Made by a program: the position numbers and the translations under genes. The notes under the pieces are model-generated. The model was given only the letters and a program-made list of their open reading frames with translations, did not search any database and was not told the origin of the DNA. From Cupriavidus sp. IDO (lineage in GTDB: Bacteria > Pseudomonadota > Gammaproteobacteria > Burkholderiales > Burkholderiaceae), in contig NZ_JWMA01000010.1 in assembly GCF_000812465.1 (NCBI RefSeq), forward strand, positions 1 through 32,012: a stretch of DNA of 32,012 nucleotides, given 5' to 3'. Positions 1-7,943 of the stretch are shown here, in pieces (position 1 is the stretch's first letter; the number at the start of each line of letters is the position of its first letter).

Positions 1-8
1 CCAATTTA

Positions 9-25
9 GGGGGGGGGGGGGGGGG
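9..25. repeat. 17-base poly-G run
   Basis: An uninterrupted run of 17 G residues, followed by A and five more G. It lies outside any gene that can be supported. It may be a true hypermutable tract or a sequencing or assembly artefact near a contig edge; the sequence alone cannot decide. Confidence 0.8.
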
Positions 26-91
26 AGGGGGCAGGAGTCTCCACGGAGTGAAGCGCAACGACGCTTGCCATGCGCCTGCCCTCTCCCCCGG

Positions 92-117
92 CCCCTCTCC
101 CGCAAGCGGGAGAGGGG
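92..117. repeat. REP-like perfect inverted repeat / likely terminator of the MHYT gene
   Basis: Two 12-base arms (92-103 and 106-117, arm CCCCTCTCCCGC) are perfect inverse complements separated by AA. The element lies just beyond the stop of the minus-strand MHYT gene, so it could end that transcript. Short palindromes of the form CCCTCTCCCGC-N-GCGGGAGAGGG are scattered between genes in many Burkholderiales and Xanthomonadales genomes, so it may also be one copy of a dispersed REP family. There is no T run on the minus-strand side. Confidence 0.6.
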
Positions 118-143
118 AGCAAACCGGCAGCCTGCGAAGTTTG

Positions 144-935
144 TCAGTGCGATGCCGTATCGCCTGCCCGGATCGCCGAGACCTGGGCGGCGCTGCGGGT
201 GGCTTCCACCAGCAGGATGACCAGCAGCGTGATCAGCGTCAGGCCGAACACGGCATAGCCGATGCTTTCGCCCTCGATGGCAAGCAGGGACGGCGAGTAG
301 CTGGTGCTGGTGCAGATCATGGTGCCGGCCGACATCCCGGTGTAATGCATGCCGCAGACCGCCACGCCCATGACGAGGGCCGCGGCGAACTGCTTGGCCT
401 TGGTCTTCACCGTCGTCGCCAGCCACAAGGCCACGACCGATACCACGATGGCGATCACCGCGGAGAGCGCCACAATGCTGAAATCCCAGTCGAAACGGCT
501 GTTTGAATTGATGGCCGCCATGCCGGTGTAGTGCATGGCCACCACGCCCAGGCCGGTCAGCACGCCGCCCTTGACGATATTGTCGGAGCGGCTGCCGTGC
601 GTGCGGGAGGCGACGGCCAGGCCCGCACCGGCAAACGCCATCACCACGAGCAGGGAGGCCAGCGTCGGGATCAGGCCGAATTCGCGGTGAGTCGGCGTCT
701 GGTAGGCCACCATGCCAATGAAATGCATCGACCATACCGCGCCGCCGCCAAGCGCGACGCTCGCGCAGATAAAGCGGTCGATGTCCAGCCGGCCGTCGGG
801 CTTGCGGATGCGCCGCGACCAGCGCAGGCCGACATAGGCGCCGCACACGGAGATGAAGAACGACAGGCCGACCATCGGCCAGTCATAGGCGAACGGCACA
901 AGGGCGCCGGGGACTGACTGGAAACCGACAAACAT
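144..935 (-). CDS. Stand-alone MHYT-domain integral membrane sensor protein
   Basis: This is a 263-residue membrane protein with about seven hydrophobic segments and three MHYT-type motifs: MHFIGM (70-75), MHYTGM (134-139) and MHYTGM (196-201). The MHYT family is a seven-helix bacterial membrane domain proposed to bind copper through the conserved Met/His residues and to sense a diatomic gas. It is often fused to GGDEF/EAL output domains. Here the protein stops soon after the last helix, with no output domain, so any signalling would need a partner. The start at 935 is chosen because GAGGAGG lies just upstream; an in-frame ATG at 980 would add 15 residues with no better site. The gene is divergent from the MATE gene. 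The family call is secure; the ligand and role are inference. Confidence 0.88.
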   Translation of the reverse strand: MFVGFQSVPGALVPFAYDWPMVGLSFFISVCGAYVGLRWSRRIRKPDGRLDIDRFICASVALGGGAVWSMHFIGMVAYQTPTHREFGLIPTLASLLVVMAFAGAGLAVASRTHGSRSDNIVKGGVLTGLGVVAMHYTGMAAINSNSRFDWDFSIVALSAVIAIVVSVVALWLATTVKTKAKQFAAALVMGVAVCGMHYTGMSAGTMICTSTSYSPSLLAIEGESIGYAVFGLTLITLLVILLVEATRSAAQVSAIRAGDTASH

Positions 936-1069
936 GACTCCACCTCCTCGTTGGAAATACCGACACTGAAGAACGCCCATGGCGCTTGCTGCCGCACTTG
1001 CATCGAGTTACAGCGGATAACGTCTGCCTGCTCCGGCCAGGGAAGCCCGCGGCATGTATCCGTGGAAAA

Positions 1070-1079
1070 GTATGCATAC
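1070..1079. promoter_or_regulatory. Perfect 10-bp palindrome in the divergent intergenic region
   Basis: GTATGCATAC is a perfect palindrome located between the divergent MHYT (minus) and MATE (plus) genes, in an AT-richer part of the 266-base gap. The position suits an operator for one or both genes, but no flanking promoter boxes are convincing and no regulator can be named. Confidence 0.25.
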
Positions 1080-1201
1080 ATGAAGGGGTTATGGATATAA
1101 CTCAATCCCGGTAATGCGGGCTGGCGGCCAGGCTTGTGAGGGGCGGCCGCCAGGGATAGACTTGACCGCTTCCGGTCATCCAGCCGTACGGGCGCGGCGG
1201 C

Positions 1202-2734
1202 ATGCCCGCTGCCGCGCCGGCCGTACCGCCCTCACACTCGCTCATGAAGCCCGATGCCAGACTGACCACCGGCCCGATCGGCCGGACCCTGCTGATGTTT
1301 TCGCTGCCGGTGCTCGGCAGCAATATCCTGCAGTCGCTCAATGCCTCGATCAACTCGGTCTGGGTGGGGCGCTTTCTCGGCGAGGCCGCGCTGACGGCGA
1401 CTTCCAACGCCAACATCATCCTGTTCTTCCTGCTCGGCGTGGTATTCGGCATCAGCATGGCCAACACCATCATGATCGGGCAGGCGGTGGGCGCCCGCGA
1501 CCTGGGCGAGGCCCGCCGGGTGGTGGGCACCAGCACCACCTTCTTCGTGCTGTTGTCGGTGCTGGCTTCGGCCGGCGGCTACATCTTCACGCCCGACATC
1601 CTGGCGGCCATGCATACGCCGCACGACGCCGCGCCGCTGGCAGTGACGTACCTGCGCATCATTTTTGTGGCGCTGCCGTTCATGTACTTCTACAACTTCG
1701 TGATGATGACGCTGCGCGGCGCAGGGGATTCGCGCACGCCGTTCTACTTCATGCTGCTGTCGGCAGGGCTGGACGTAGTGCTCAATCCGGTGCTGATCTT
1801 TGGCGTCGGTCCGCTTCCGCCGCTCGGCATCGCGGGCTCGGCGCTGGCAACGCTGATCGCGCAGATGGTCAGCCTGGTGGCGATGATCGCGCTGCTCTAC
1901 CGGCGCCGCCACTTCCTGCTGCTGCATCGCGAGCAGCTCGCCCTGCTGTGGCCCGATCCGGCGATCCTGCGCTCGCTGGTCATGAAAGGGCTGCCGATGG
2001 GTTTGCAGATGGTGGTGATCTCGTCGTCCGCGATCGTGATGATGTCGATGGTCAATGCGCATGGCTCGCAGACCACCGCGGCCTACGGCGTGGCGTCGCA
2101 ACTATGGACCTACGTACAGATGCCGGCGCTGGCGGTGGGGGCCAGCGTGTCGTCGATGGTTGCGCAGAATGTCGGTGCCGGGTTCTGGCACCGCGTAACG
2201 CGCATCACGAAGCTGGGCCTGCTGTTCAACCTGCTGATGACGGGGGCGCTGGTGGGATTGATCTACCTGTTCGACCGGCATTCGCTCGGCCTGTTCCTGG
2301 GCGATGACGGCTTCGCCATCGGCATCGCCCAGCACATCAACGCGATCGTACTGTGGTCCTTCATCCTGTTTGGATTCACCATCGTGGTGTTCGGCACCGT
2401 GCGCGCGACCGGCGCCGTGATGGCACCGCTGGTGATCCTGTTTATTTCGATGTGGGTGATCCGGCTGCCGTTCGCATGGGTGCTGGGGCCAAGCCTCGGA
2501 GCCGAGGCAATCTGGTGGAGTTTCCCGCTAGGCTCGGTGGTATCGCTGGCACTCGCAATGGCTTACTACCGGTTCGGCAACTGGCGCCGCAGTCATATTC
2601 TGCCTACTGCGCCGCATCCTGCCGAAGCGGTAGGCCTGGCGCCGGATACCAGCATGGGCACGCCATGCGAAGACGCCGGTAACGAGCCCGGCGAGGTGGC
2701 CCCGGCCACGCCCGAGCCCGAAGCCGTGCGCTGA
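1202..2734 (+). CDS. MATE family multidrug/toxin efflux transporter
   Basis: A 510-residue polytopic inner membrane protein. The N-terminal part reads GPIGRTLLMFSLPVLGSNIL followed by an S-x-N-x-x-WVGRFLGEAALTATS pattern. This is characteristic of the MatE domain, which normally occurs twice in a 12-helix Na+- or H+-coupled drug antiporter. The second half (about residues 255-460) repeats the organisation, with the motif TAAYGVASQLWTYVQMPALA near residue 290. The last 45 or so residues are hydrophilic and Pro/Glu-rich, an extension beyond the usual family end. ATG 1202 has only a weak GGCGG upstream, and ATG 1244 is an alternative that removes 14 residues with no loss of domain. Substrate cannot be predicted. 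No regulator lies beside it. Three inverted repeats follow the stop codon. Confidence 0.9.
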   Translation: MPAAAPAVPPSHSLMKPDARLTTGPIGRTLLMFSLPVLGSNILQSLNASINSVWVGRFLGEAALTATSNANIILFFLLGVVFGISMANTIMIGQAVGARDLGEARRVVGTSTTFFVLLSVLASAGGYIFTPDILAAMHTPHDAAPLAVTYLRIIFVALPFMYFYNFVMMTLRGAGDSRTPFYFMLLSAGLDVVLNPVLIFGVGPLPPLGIAGSALATLIAQMVSLVAMIALLYRRRHFLLLHREQLALLWPDPAILRSLVMKGLPMGLQMVVISSSAIVMMSMVNAHGSQTTAAYGVASQLWTYVQMPALAVGASVSSMVAQNVGAGFWHRVTRITKLGLLFNLLMTGALVGLIYLFDRHSLGLFLGDDGFAIGIAQHINAIVLWSFILFGFTIVVFGTVRATGAVMAPLVILFISMWVIRLPFAWVLGPSLGAEAIWWSFPLGSVVSLALAMAYYRFGNWRRSHILPTAPHPAEAVGLAPDTSMGTPCEDAGNEPGEVAPATPEPEAVR

Positions 2735-2754
2735 AAGGCAATCGAAAGATGCAT

Positions 2755-2824
2755 GTGGCATCGTGCCACGGATGTCAGAGTTTCTGACATCACGCGACCG
2801 CCTGGCGCCATCGGGGCCAGGCGG
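2755..2824. terminator. Three consecutive perfect inverted repeats downstream of the MATE gene
   Basis: Within 70 bases there are three perfect hairpins. The first has arms GTGGCA/TGCCAC (2755-2760, 2764-2769). The second has 9-base arms (2771-2779, 2783-2791; GATGTCAGA with loop GTT). The third has 9-base arms (2798-2806, 2816-2824; CCGCCTGGC). The third is followed by a weak T-rich stretch (TCTTTTCT) about 11 bases on. Position suggests transcription termination after the MATE gene, but three in a row is more than a simple terminator needs. Confidence 0.55.
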
Positions 2825-3157
2825 CGCTTGCCAGTCTTTTCTGCCGCCCTTGCGATCACCGCGATGGCGCGCGCCAGCTTTTCTCTTCCTGACTTCCTTC
2901 TGCTTGCGGCTTGCCGACGAATACCTCACGTTGTGATGGTTTCATGCATTGGCGCATTGCACGTCGTCCTGCTGGTGACGGCAAGCGGCGTATCGGTAAA
3001 TACCCCTAAACCAAGACAACTGAAAGGCGGCTGAAAGATCGCGTCTCTAAGGTTCGTTGCTACCGCCGGGCATGCATGCACGCATGCCACCCTCTGCACA
3101 ACAGAGCCAACGTGCAGAACGGCTACGCATTTCATGAAACTTTTGAGGAGAATCGTT
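2825..3157. other. Intergenic region upstream of tctBA
   Basis: About 330 bases without a supported gene. Short reading frames here have no ribosome binding site and no recognisable protein character. The region must hold the tctBA promoter. An AT-richer patch around 2995-3015 is the likeliest place, but no clear -35/-10 pair was found. Confidence 0.4.
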
Positions 3158-3619
3158 TTGCGCATACGCAGCCAAAAGGACTTTGCCTCCGGCCTGATGT
3201 TTGTCCTGGTCGGATTCGGCTTTTCCTGGGTCGCACGCGGCTATTCCATGGGAACTGCCGCGAAGATGGGACCCGGATACTTCCCATTCCTGCTCGGTCT
3301 GGTGCTGGCACTGCTGGGCGTGCTGGTGCTGATCGGTTCATTGTCGTCCAAGGGCGAGGAAGACCATCTCGCGCGCTGGGACCTGAAGACCCTGCTCTGG
3401 ATCCTGGGTTCCGTGGTGCTGTTCGGCCTGCTGCTCAAGCCGCTCGGCATGGTGTTGTCGGTGTTCGTGCTGGTGCTGGTGTCTTCGATGGCCAGCCATG
3501 AGTTCAGCTGGAAGGGCGCGCTGCTCAACGGCGTGGTGCTCGTGCTGATCAGCCTGGGCGCGTTCGTCTATGGCATCAACCTGCAGATGCCGGTATGGCC
3601 TGCATTCATCACCGGTTAA
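3158..3619 (+). CDS. tctB: TctB small membrane subunit of a tripartite tricarboxylate transporter
   Basis: Small membrane component of a TTT-family secondary carrier that imports citrate or other carboxylates with TctA and a periplasmic TctC protein. The product is about 153 residues with four hydrophobic segments. It begins RIRSQKDFASGLMFVLVGFG and contains GTAAKMGPGYFPFLLGLVLA, both typical of TctB. The start is taken as TTG at 3158 because GAGGAG (3145-3150) is 7 bases upstream and the family usually starts right at this sequence. ATG 3134 would add eight residues but has no Shine-Dalgarno. tctA follows after 12 bases, so the two are co-transcribed. No tctC lies beside them. Confidence 0.9.
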   Translation: MRIRSQKDFASGLMFVLVGFGFSWVARGYSMGTAAKMGPGYFPFLLGLVLALLGVLVLIGSLSSKGEEDHLARWDLKTLLWILGSVVLFGLLLKPLGMVLSVFVLVLVSSMASHEFSWKGALLNGVVLVLISLGAFVYGINLQMPVWPAFITG

Positions 3620-3631
3620 GGAGCAGCGAGA

Positions 3632-5134
3632 ATGGAATTGCTTGATCACCTCGCGCTGGGATTCTCCACGGCGCTATCGCTGCAAAACCTTGCCTATGCC
3701 TTCCTGGGCTGCGTGCTGGGTACCCTGATCGGCGTGCTGCCGGGCCTGGGGCCGCTGGCCACCATCGCCATGCTGCTGCCGGTGACCTACACGCTGCCGC
3801 CGGTGGCCGCGCTGATCATGCTGGCCGGTATCTACTACGGTGCGCAGTACGGTGGCTCGACCACCGCCATCCTGGTGAACCTGCCGGGCGAATCGTCGTC
3901 GGTGGTGACCACGATCGACGGCTACCAGATGGCGCGGCGAGGGCGAGCGGGCGTGGCACTGGCAACGGCGGGCCTTGGCTCGTTCTTCGCCGGCTGCGTC
4001 GCTACGCTGATCCTGGCCGCCTTTGCCACGCCGCTGTCGGAACTGGCGTTCAAGTTCGGCCCTGCCGAGTACTTCTCGCTGATGTGCCTGGGCCTGATCG
4101 GCGCGGTGGTGCTGGCTTCGGGCTCGCTGCCGAAGGCCGTGGCCATGATCGTGCTGGGCCTGCTGATGGGGCTGATCGGCACCGACGTGAACTCGGGCGC
4201 CGCGCGCTTCTCGTTCGACGTGCCTGAACTGACCGACGGCATCGACTTCGTGGCGCTGGCCATGGGTATGTTCGGCTTCGCCGAAATTATCGCGAACCTC
4301 GAGCAGAAGGAAGCCCGTGAGACGTTCACCGATAGCGTGACGAACCTGTGGCCGACCAAGGAAGACTTCAAGCGCATGATCCCGGCCGTGCTGCGCGGCA
4401 CGTTCCTGGGCTCGGCACTGGGCATTCTGCCGGGCGGCGGTGCGGCGCTGGCTTCGTTTGCAGCCTACTCGCTGGAAAAGAAGACCTCAAAGTACTCGCA
4501 CGAATTCGGCAAGGGTGCGATCGAAGGCGTGGCAGGTCCGGAATCGGCCAACAACGCCGCGGCACAGACTTCGTTCATCCCGCTGCTGACGCTGGGCATT
4601 CCGCCCAATGCCGTGATGGCGCTGATGGTTGGTGCCATGACCATCCACAACATCCAGCCCGGCCCGCAGGTGATGACCAGCAACCCGGCGCTGTTCTGGG
4701 GCCTGATCGCCTCGATGTGGATCGGCAACCTGATGCTCATCATCCTGAACCTGCCGATGATCGGCGTGTGGGTGAAGCTGCTGACCGTGCCTTACCGCTT
4801 CCTGTACCCGGCCATTCTCGTGTTCTGCGGCATTGGCGTGTACTCGGTCAATAACCAGACCTTCGACGTGTTCATGGCGGCTGGCTTCGGCGTGATCGGC
4901 TACCTGTTCCTGAAGCTCAAGTGCGAACCGGCTCCGCTGCTGCTGGGCTTCGTGCTGGGACCGATGATGGAAGAAAACTTCCGCCGCTCGCTGCTGCTGT
5001 CGCGTGGTGACTTCACCGTGTTCGTGACGCGTCCGCTGTCGATGGGCCTGCTGATTGCGGCCGCGGCACTGGTCGCCGTGGTGGCCCTGCCTTCGATCAA
5101 GGCCAAGCGCGAAGAAGCGTTCCAGGAAGAGTAG
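3632..5134 (+). CDS. tctA: TctA large membrane subunit of a tripartite tricarboxylate transporter
   Basis: A 500-residue polytopic membrane protein and the main translocation subunit of a TTT carrier. It shows the TctA hallmark repeats: GTLIGVLPGLGPLATIAMLL near residue 35 and its second-half counterpart GSALGILPGGGAALASFAAY near residue 260. It also has YYGAQYGGSTTAILVNLPGE near residue 68 and FIPLLTLGIPPNAVMALMVG near residue 316. The length matches the family. AAGGAG sits about 10 bases before the ATG. It is co-transcribed with tctB and closed by a strong terminator at 5190. The periplasmic TctC partner is not in the window; in Burkholderiales such proteins are very numerous and often encoded elsewhere, so the substrate cannot be inferred from context. 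Confidence 0.95.
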   Translation: MELLDHLALGFSTALSLQNLAYAFLGCVLGTLIGVLPGLGPLATIAMLLPVTYTLPPVAALIMLAGIYYGAQYGGSTTAILVNLPGESSSVVTTIDGYQMARRGRAGVALATAGLGSFFAGCVATLILAAFATPLSELAFKFGPAEYFSLMCLGLIGAVVLASGSLPKAVAMIVLGLLMGLIGTDVNSGAARFSFDVPELTDGIDFVALAMGMFGFAEIIANLEQKEARETFTDSVTNLWPTKEDFKRMIPAVLRGTFLGSALGILPGGGAALASFAAYSLEKKTSKYSHEFGKGAIEGVAGPESANNAAAQTSFIPLLTLGIPPNAVMALMVGAMTIHNIQPGPQVMTSNPALFWGLIASMWIGNLMLIILNLPMIGVWVKLLTVPYRFLYPAILVFCGIGVYSVNNQTFDVFMAAGFGVIGYLFLKLKCEPAPLLLGFVLGPMMEENFRRSLLLSRGDFTVFVTRPLSMGLLIAAAALVAVVALPSIKAKREEAFQEE

Positions 5135-5189
5135 CGCCCCGGCGCCCCGGAACTGCGCTGTCCACACCGGCGCATACAACGCAAGCATT

Positions 5190-5219
5190 CGGGGTGCCTT
5201 CGTGCACCCCGTTTTTTTT
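5190..5219 (+). terminator. Rho-independent terminator of tctBA
   Basis: An 8-base perfect stem (CGGGGTGC 5190-5197, GCACCCCG 5204-5211) with a 6-base loop is followed directly by a run of eight T. This is a textbook intrinsic terminator 55 bases after the tctA stop. Confidence 0.9.
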
Positions 5220-5262
5220 AAAATTGAGAGTGCCCGACTGCGGCTGCAGTCATGGGCTGCGC

Positions 5263-5622
5263 ATGATGACCAGTATTACTGCACCCTTCGGTGCCTCGCC
5301 AGCGCCCATGAGATCGCCTAACCTTGACCGGTTCTTTTCCCGGGTCTATGTCCTCAAGCTCGTGCAGGCGAGCCCGTCCACCGTCCTGAACCTGGTCGAC
5401 CGGCTGCGCGATTGCGGAATCGAGAAGAACATCCGCTCGCTGCGTCCTGTGCTGCGCAGCCTGATGATTGCGCGTGCGATCACGGCTGAACTGGTGGAAG
5501 GCAGCGGCCGGGTCTATTGCATCACCGATACGGGGCGGGCGGAGCTGGACCAGTATCTCTCCCACCTTGATGTGTTGAAGGCGGATTTGTCGAAGGCAGA
5601 CGGGGCGGATGTGGATGCCTAG
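5263..5622 (+). CDS. Small winged-helix (PadR-like) transcriptional regulator
   Basis: A protein of 104-119 residues depending on start. The core reads FFSRVYVLKLVQ, then a helix-turn-helix-like stretch (RSLRPVLRSLMIARAITAEL), then a wing with VYCITDTGRAELDQYLSHLD. This Y-x-I-T-x-x-G-x-x-x-L pattern is what PadR and related winged-helix repressors show at the end of the wing and start of the dimerisation helix. The frame is open from 5194, but that overlaps the tctA terminator, so the start is more likely ATG 5263, 5266 or 5308. None has a strong ribosome binding site. It may regulate a neighbour, but nothing in the sequence shows which. Family assignment is moderate. Confidence 0.6.
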   Translation: MMTSITAPFGASPAPMRSPNLDRFFSRVYVLKLVQASPSTVLNLVDRLRDCGIEKNIRSLRPVLRSLMIARAITAELVEGSGRVYCITDTGRAELDQYLSHLDVLKADLSKADGADVDA

Positions 5623-5710
5623 CGTTCTGGACACTGGCTGCCTGGCAGGTGCACACGTTCAGGGCAGCGGAGGGGTCTTTGCAATGAAGACTCCAGAAAA
5701 AGGCTCATTC

Positions 5711-5732
5711 GCCGGATCGCCCGCAATCCGGC
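5711..5732. repeat. Inverted repeat between convergent genes
   Basis: Perfect 7-base arms GCCGGAT (5711-5717) and ATCCGGC (5726-5732) with an 8-base loop lie between the PadR-like gene and the convergent lipoprotein gene. It could help end the plus-strand transcript, as an A-rich run follows 8 bases later. It has no T tract of its own on the plus strand. Confidence 0.4.
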
Positions 5733-5740
5733 GAAGACCC

Positions 5741-5770
5741 AAAAAAAAGCTGGCCCGCAGGACCAGCCTT
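5741..5770 (-). terminator. Rho-independent terminator of the DUF4397 lipoprotein gene
   Basis: Read on the minus strand, a GGCTGGTCC/GGGCCAGC stem with one G-T pair is followed by eight T (the A run 5741-5748 on the plus strand). It lies about 20 bases beyond the stop codon of the minus-strand gene. Confidence 0.8.
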
Positions 5771-5789
5771 TCATCAAAAATGAAGCCTC

Positions 5790-6569
5790 TTACTGGGTCA
5801 CCAACTCAAGCCCAGCTTGCGACTCGTCATCGCCGCGGGCCACCAGCACCTTGATCTTGTTCGGTACCGCCGCGCCAATCCCGTCGACCGGGATGGTGGT
5901 GATCAGCCAGTCTGCGTTGTTGGCCAGCGTCAGCGCGCCAGAGTCGAAGATCACAGTCTTCGTGCCCGCCGTGGTGATGCGCAGGCGATAAGTGCCGCCA
6001 CTCACGTCGATCGAATCGCTGCCCGATGCAGGCACCGCCGACTTGTAGGCGACTGCTGCGAACGTAGGCGTCGCCGCTGCGAGGTCAGCCGCCGGGACGG
6101 TCAGGTAGATATCGACGTTCTGAGCGTTGAACGATGCATTCAGGCTGCGAACACGAGCCTTGTCGGAGAACAGGCCCTTTTCAAACGGGTCGTCGATCTG
6201 CAGCACATCCGCCGCGGTTGCACCAGGCAGGGCCACCACCGTGTACTTGTGGCCGGTGTGCGTGTTCACCGTGGTCCTCCCGAGCTCGGTTGATGTGTTG
6301 GCAACATTGAACGAAAACGTCTGGTTGCCCTCTTCCACCCTAAAGTACTTCGAAACAAATTTATAGGGCTCGTTCAGCAGGTTGGTCTTGGTGCCGTTCT
6401 GCAGCACATCCACGTTGGGGCCGCCGGTAATGGCATGGATCACGCGCACGGTCGGCTCGCTGACGCCGATGCGGGCGCCGATGCTGTCGTCCCCGCCACC
6501 GCATGCGGAGAGGACTGCCGTTGCGGCCAGCGCCAGGCCGAGGATAAGACTGGTCTTGGATCGGAACAT
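5790..6569 (-). CDS. DUF4397-type exported lipoprotein
   Basis: A 259-residue lipoprotein precursor. Residues 1-23 form a lipoprotein signal peptide with lipobox LSAC, Cys23 being the lipidation site, followed by GGGDD. The mature part contains VRVIHAITGGPNVDVLQNG (about 40-58), Y-K-F-V-S-K-Y and a later NASFNAQNVDIYLTVP segment. This repeats the V-R-hhHA-x-P-x-hDhyh pattern of DUF4397, a beta-sandwich domain of bacterial surface and exported proteins with no established function. GAGGTGA just before the ATG supports the start. It is monocistronic with its own terminator. The Asp-Asp after GGG does not match a simple Lol-avoidance rule (Asp at +2), so outer-membrane location is possible but unproven. 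Confidence 0.82.
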   Translation of the reverse strand: MFRSKTSLILGLALAATAVLSACGGGDDSIGARIGVSEPTVRVIHAITGGPNVDVLQNGTKTNLLNEPYKFVSKYFRVEEGNQTFSFNVANTSTELGRTTVNTHTGHKYTVVALPGATAADVLQIDDPFEKGLFSDKARVRSLNASFNAQNVDIYLTVPAADLAAATPTFAAVAYKSAVPASGSDSIDVSGGTYRLRITTAGTKTVIFDSGALTLANNADWLITTIPVDGIGAAVPNKIKVLVARGDDESQAGLELVTQ

Positions 6570-6800
6570 GTGTCACCTCTATTCGTTGGAATCCGGGCGC
6601 GCTGACGCGCACGGCGCGGCATGCTGCGGAGCCGGAGTGCAAATGTGGCGGCGCATCCCGAGCAAGAACTGCAATTGCGCATCGCCGTGATGCAACGATA
6701 GGTAGTAACCACGGGTGCAGGCAGGAGCCCGCCTCCGAATTCGATGTCGGACGATTCCGACAGAAGTGACGAGTGAGAAGCTGGCGCGGACCTTCTCGCG

Positions 6801-6830
6801 CGCAGGGCACGGCAGGCGCCCTGCCCTGCG
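6801..6830 (-). terminator. Inverted repeat immediately after wspR
   Basis: CGCAGGGC (6801-6808) and GCCCTGCG (6823-6830) are perfect complements lying directly beyond the wspR stop codon. A GCCCTGC copy at 6818-6824 could pair instead. There is no T run on the minus strand, so it is a possible operon end or a transcript-stabilising hairpin rather than a clear intrinsic terminator. Confidence 0.4.
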
Positions 6831-7838
6831 TCAGGCCATCACGACCTGGTTGCGGCCGTTGCGCTTGGCCTGGTAGAGGCCTGCATCCGCGGCTTCCACC
6901 AGCCGGCTGGATATCTGGGTCGTCTCGGGAACCAGCACGGCGCCGCCGATACTCACCGTCACGCATGCGCTGGTCGGCGAGCCGCTGTGCGGGATCTGCT
7001 GGGCCTCGATGGCCCTGCGCACCTTCTCCGCAAGCAGGCGGGCACCGCCGGGCGAAGTAGCGGGCAGGACCATCGAGAATTCCTCGCCGCCGAAGCGTGC
7101 CGGCAGGTCGGCAGGGCGCGAGCAGTTGTCGCGGATCACCGCGGCTACGCGGCGCAGGACTTCGTCGCCGGCAACGTGGCCATAGGTGTCGTTGTAGGCC
7201 TTGAACGAATCGACGTCGATCATCAGCAGCGCAAGCTGGGTCTGCTCGCGCTGCGCACGCTTCCATTCGGCGCCAAGGTATTCATCGAAATAGCGCCGGT
7301 TCGACAGGCCGGTCAGGCCGTCGGAGTTGGTCAGGCGCTGCAGCTCCAGATTGGTTTCCAGCAATTGCTGCTGGCTCTGGCGCAGCGCCCGGTAGGCTTC
7401 GTCGCGCTGGAGCAGGTTGAGGTAGGAGCGCGAGTGATAGCGGATGCGCGCGATCAGCTCGATGCTGTCGGGGAGCTTGACCAGATAGTCATTGGCGCCG
7501 GCCGCGAAGGCCGCGCTCTTCATGGTCGGCTCTTCCTTGGTCGACAGCACGATGATCGGGATGTTGCGCGTGGCCGGGTTTTCGCGATAGCGGCGCACCA
7601 GTGTCAGGCCATCCACGCCCGGCATGACGAGATCCTGCAGGATCACCGTCGGCCGGGTCCGCTCGGCCACGGCGATCGCTTCGTCAGGCTGTGCGCAGTA
7701 GTGGAAATCGATATCGTCCTCGCTGGCCAGTGCGCGGCGCACGGCCTCGCCGACCATGGCCTGGTCATCTACCAGCAGGACCATGGCGAGATAGTCGTGC
7801 GCGTTCGCGGCCTCCATGGTGTTGTCTTTTCTTGGCAT
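6831..7838 (-). CDS. wspR: WspR response regulator diguanylate cyclase (REC-GGDEF)
   Basis: Output protein of the Wsp surface-sensing pathway, making cyclic di-GMP from two GTP when phosphorylated by WspE. The 335 residues hold a receiver domain (about 18-135) with acidic pair D24/D25, phospho-acceptor D69 in ILQDLVMPG and K101. A coiled linker (about 140-170) follows, then a GGDEF domain with active-site GGEEF at 250-254. An RxxD product-inhibition site (RPAD, 241-244) sits at the usual distance before it, so both cyclase and feedback sites look intact. The sequence is close to Pseudomonas aeruginosa WspR throughout, from memory of that protein. AGGAAG upstream supports ATG 7838. It is last in the wsp operon, 105 bases after wspF. 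Confidence 0.96.
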   Translation of the reverse strand: MPRKDNTMEAANAHDYLAMVLLVDDQAMVGEAVRRALASEDDIDFHYCAQPDEAIAVAERTRPTVILQDLVMPGVDGLTLVRRYRENPATRNIPIIVLSTKEEPTMKSAAFAAGANDYLVKLPDSIELIARIRYHSRSYLNLLQRDEAYRALRQSQQQLLETNLELQRLTNSDGLTGLSNRRYFDEYLGAEWKRAQREQTQLALLMIDVDSFKAYNDTYGHVAGDEVLRRVAAVIRDNCSRPADLPARFGGEEFSMVLPATSPGGARLLAEKVRRAIEAQQIPHSGSPTSACVTVSIGGAVLVPETTQISSRLVEAADAGLYQAKRNGRNQVVMA

Positions 7839-7943
7839 GCTTTGCTTCCTTTTTTGCCCGACCTCTTGTAACTCGCAAAGGACTGTATCGGGACGATCTG
7901 GTGTCGTTTGTGTAATGAGGGATGGCGGCGGTAGTCCGCGTCG

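Noticed and set aside
2753..3034. 93-codon plus-strand frame in the gap before tctB
   Set aside because: It begins inside the first hairpin, has no ribosome binding site and shows no family features.
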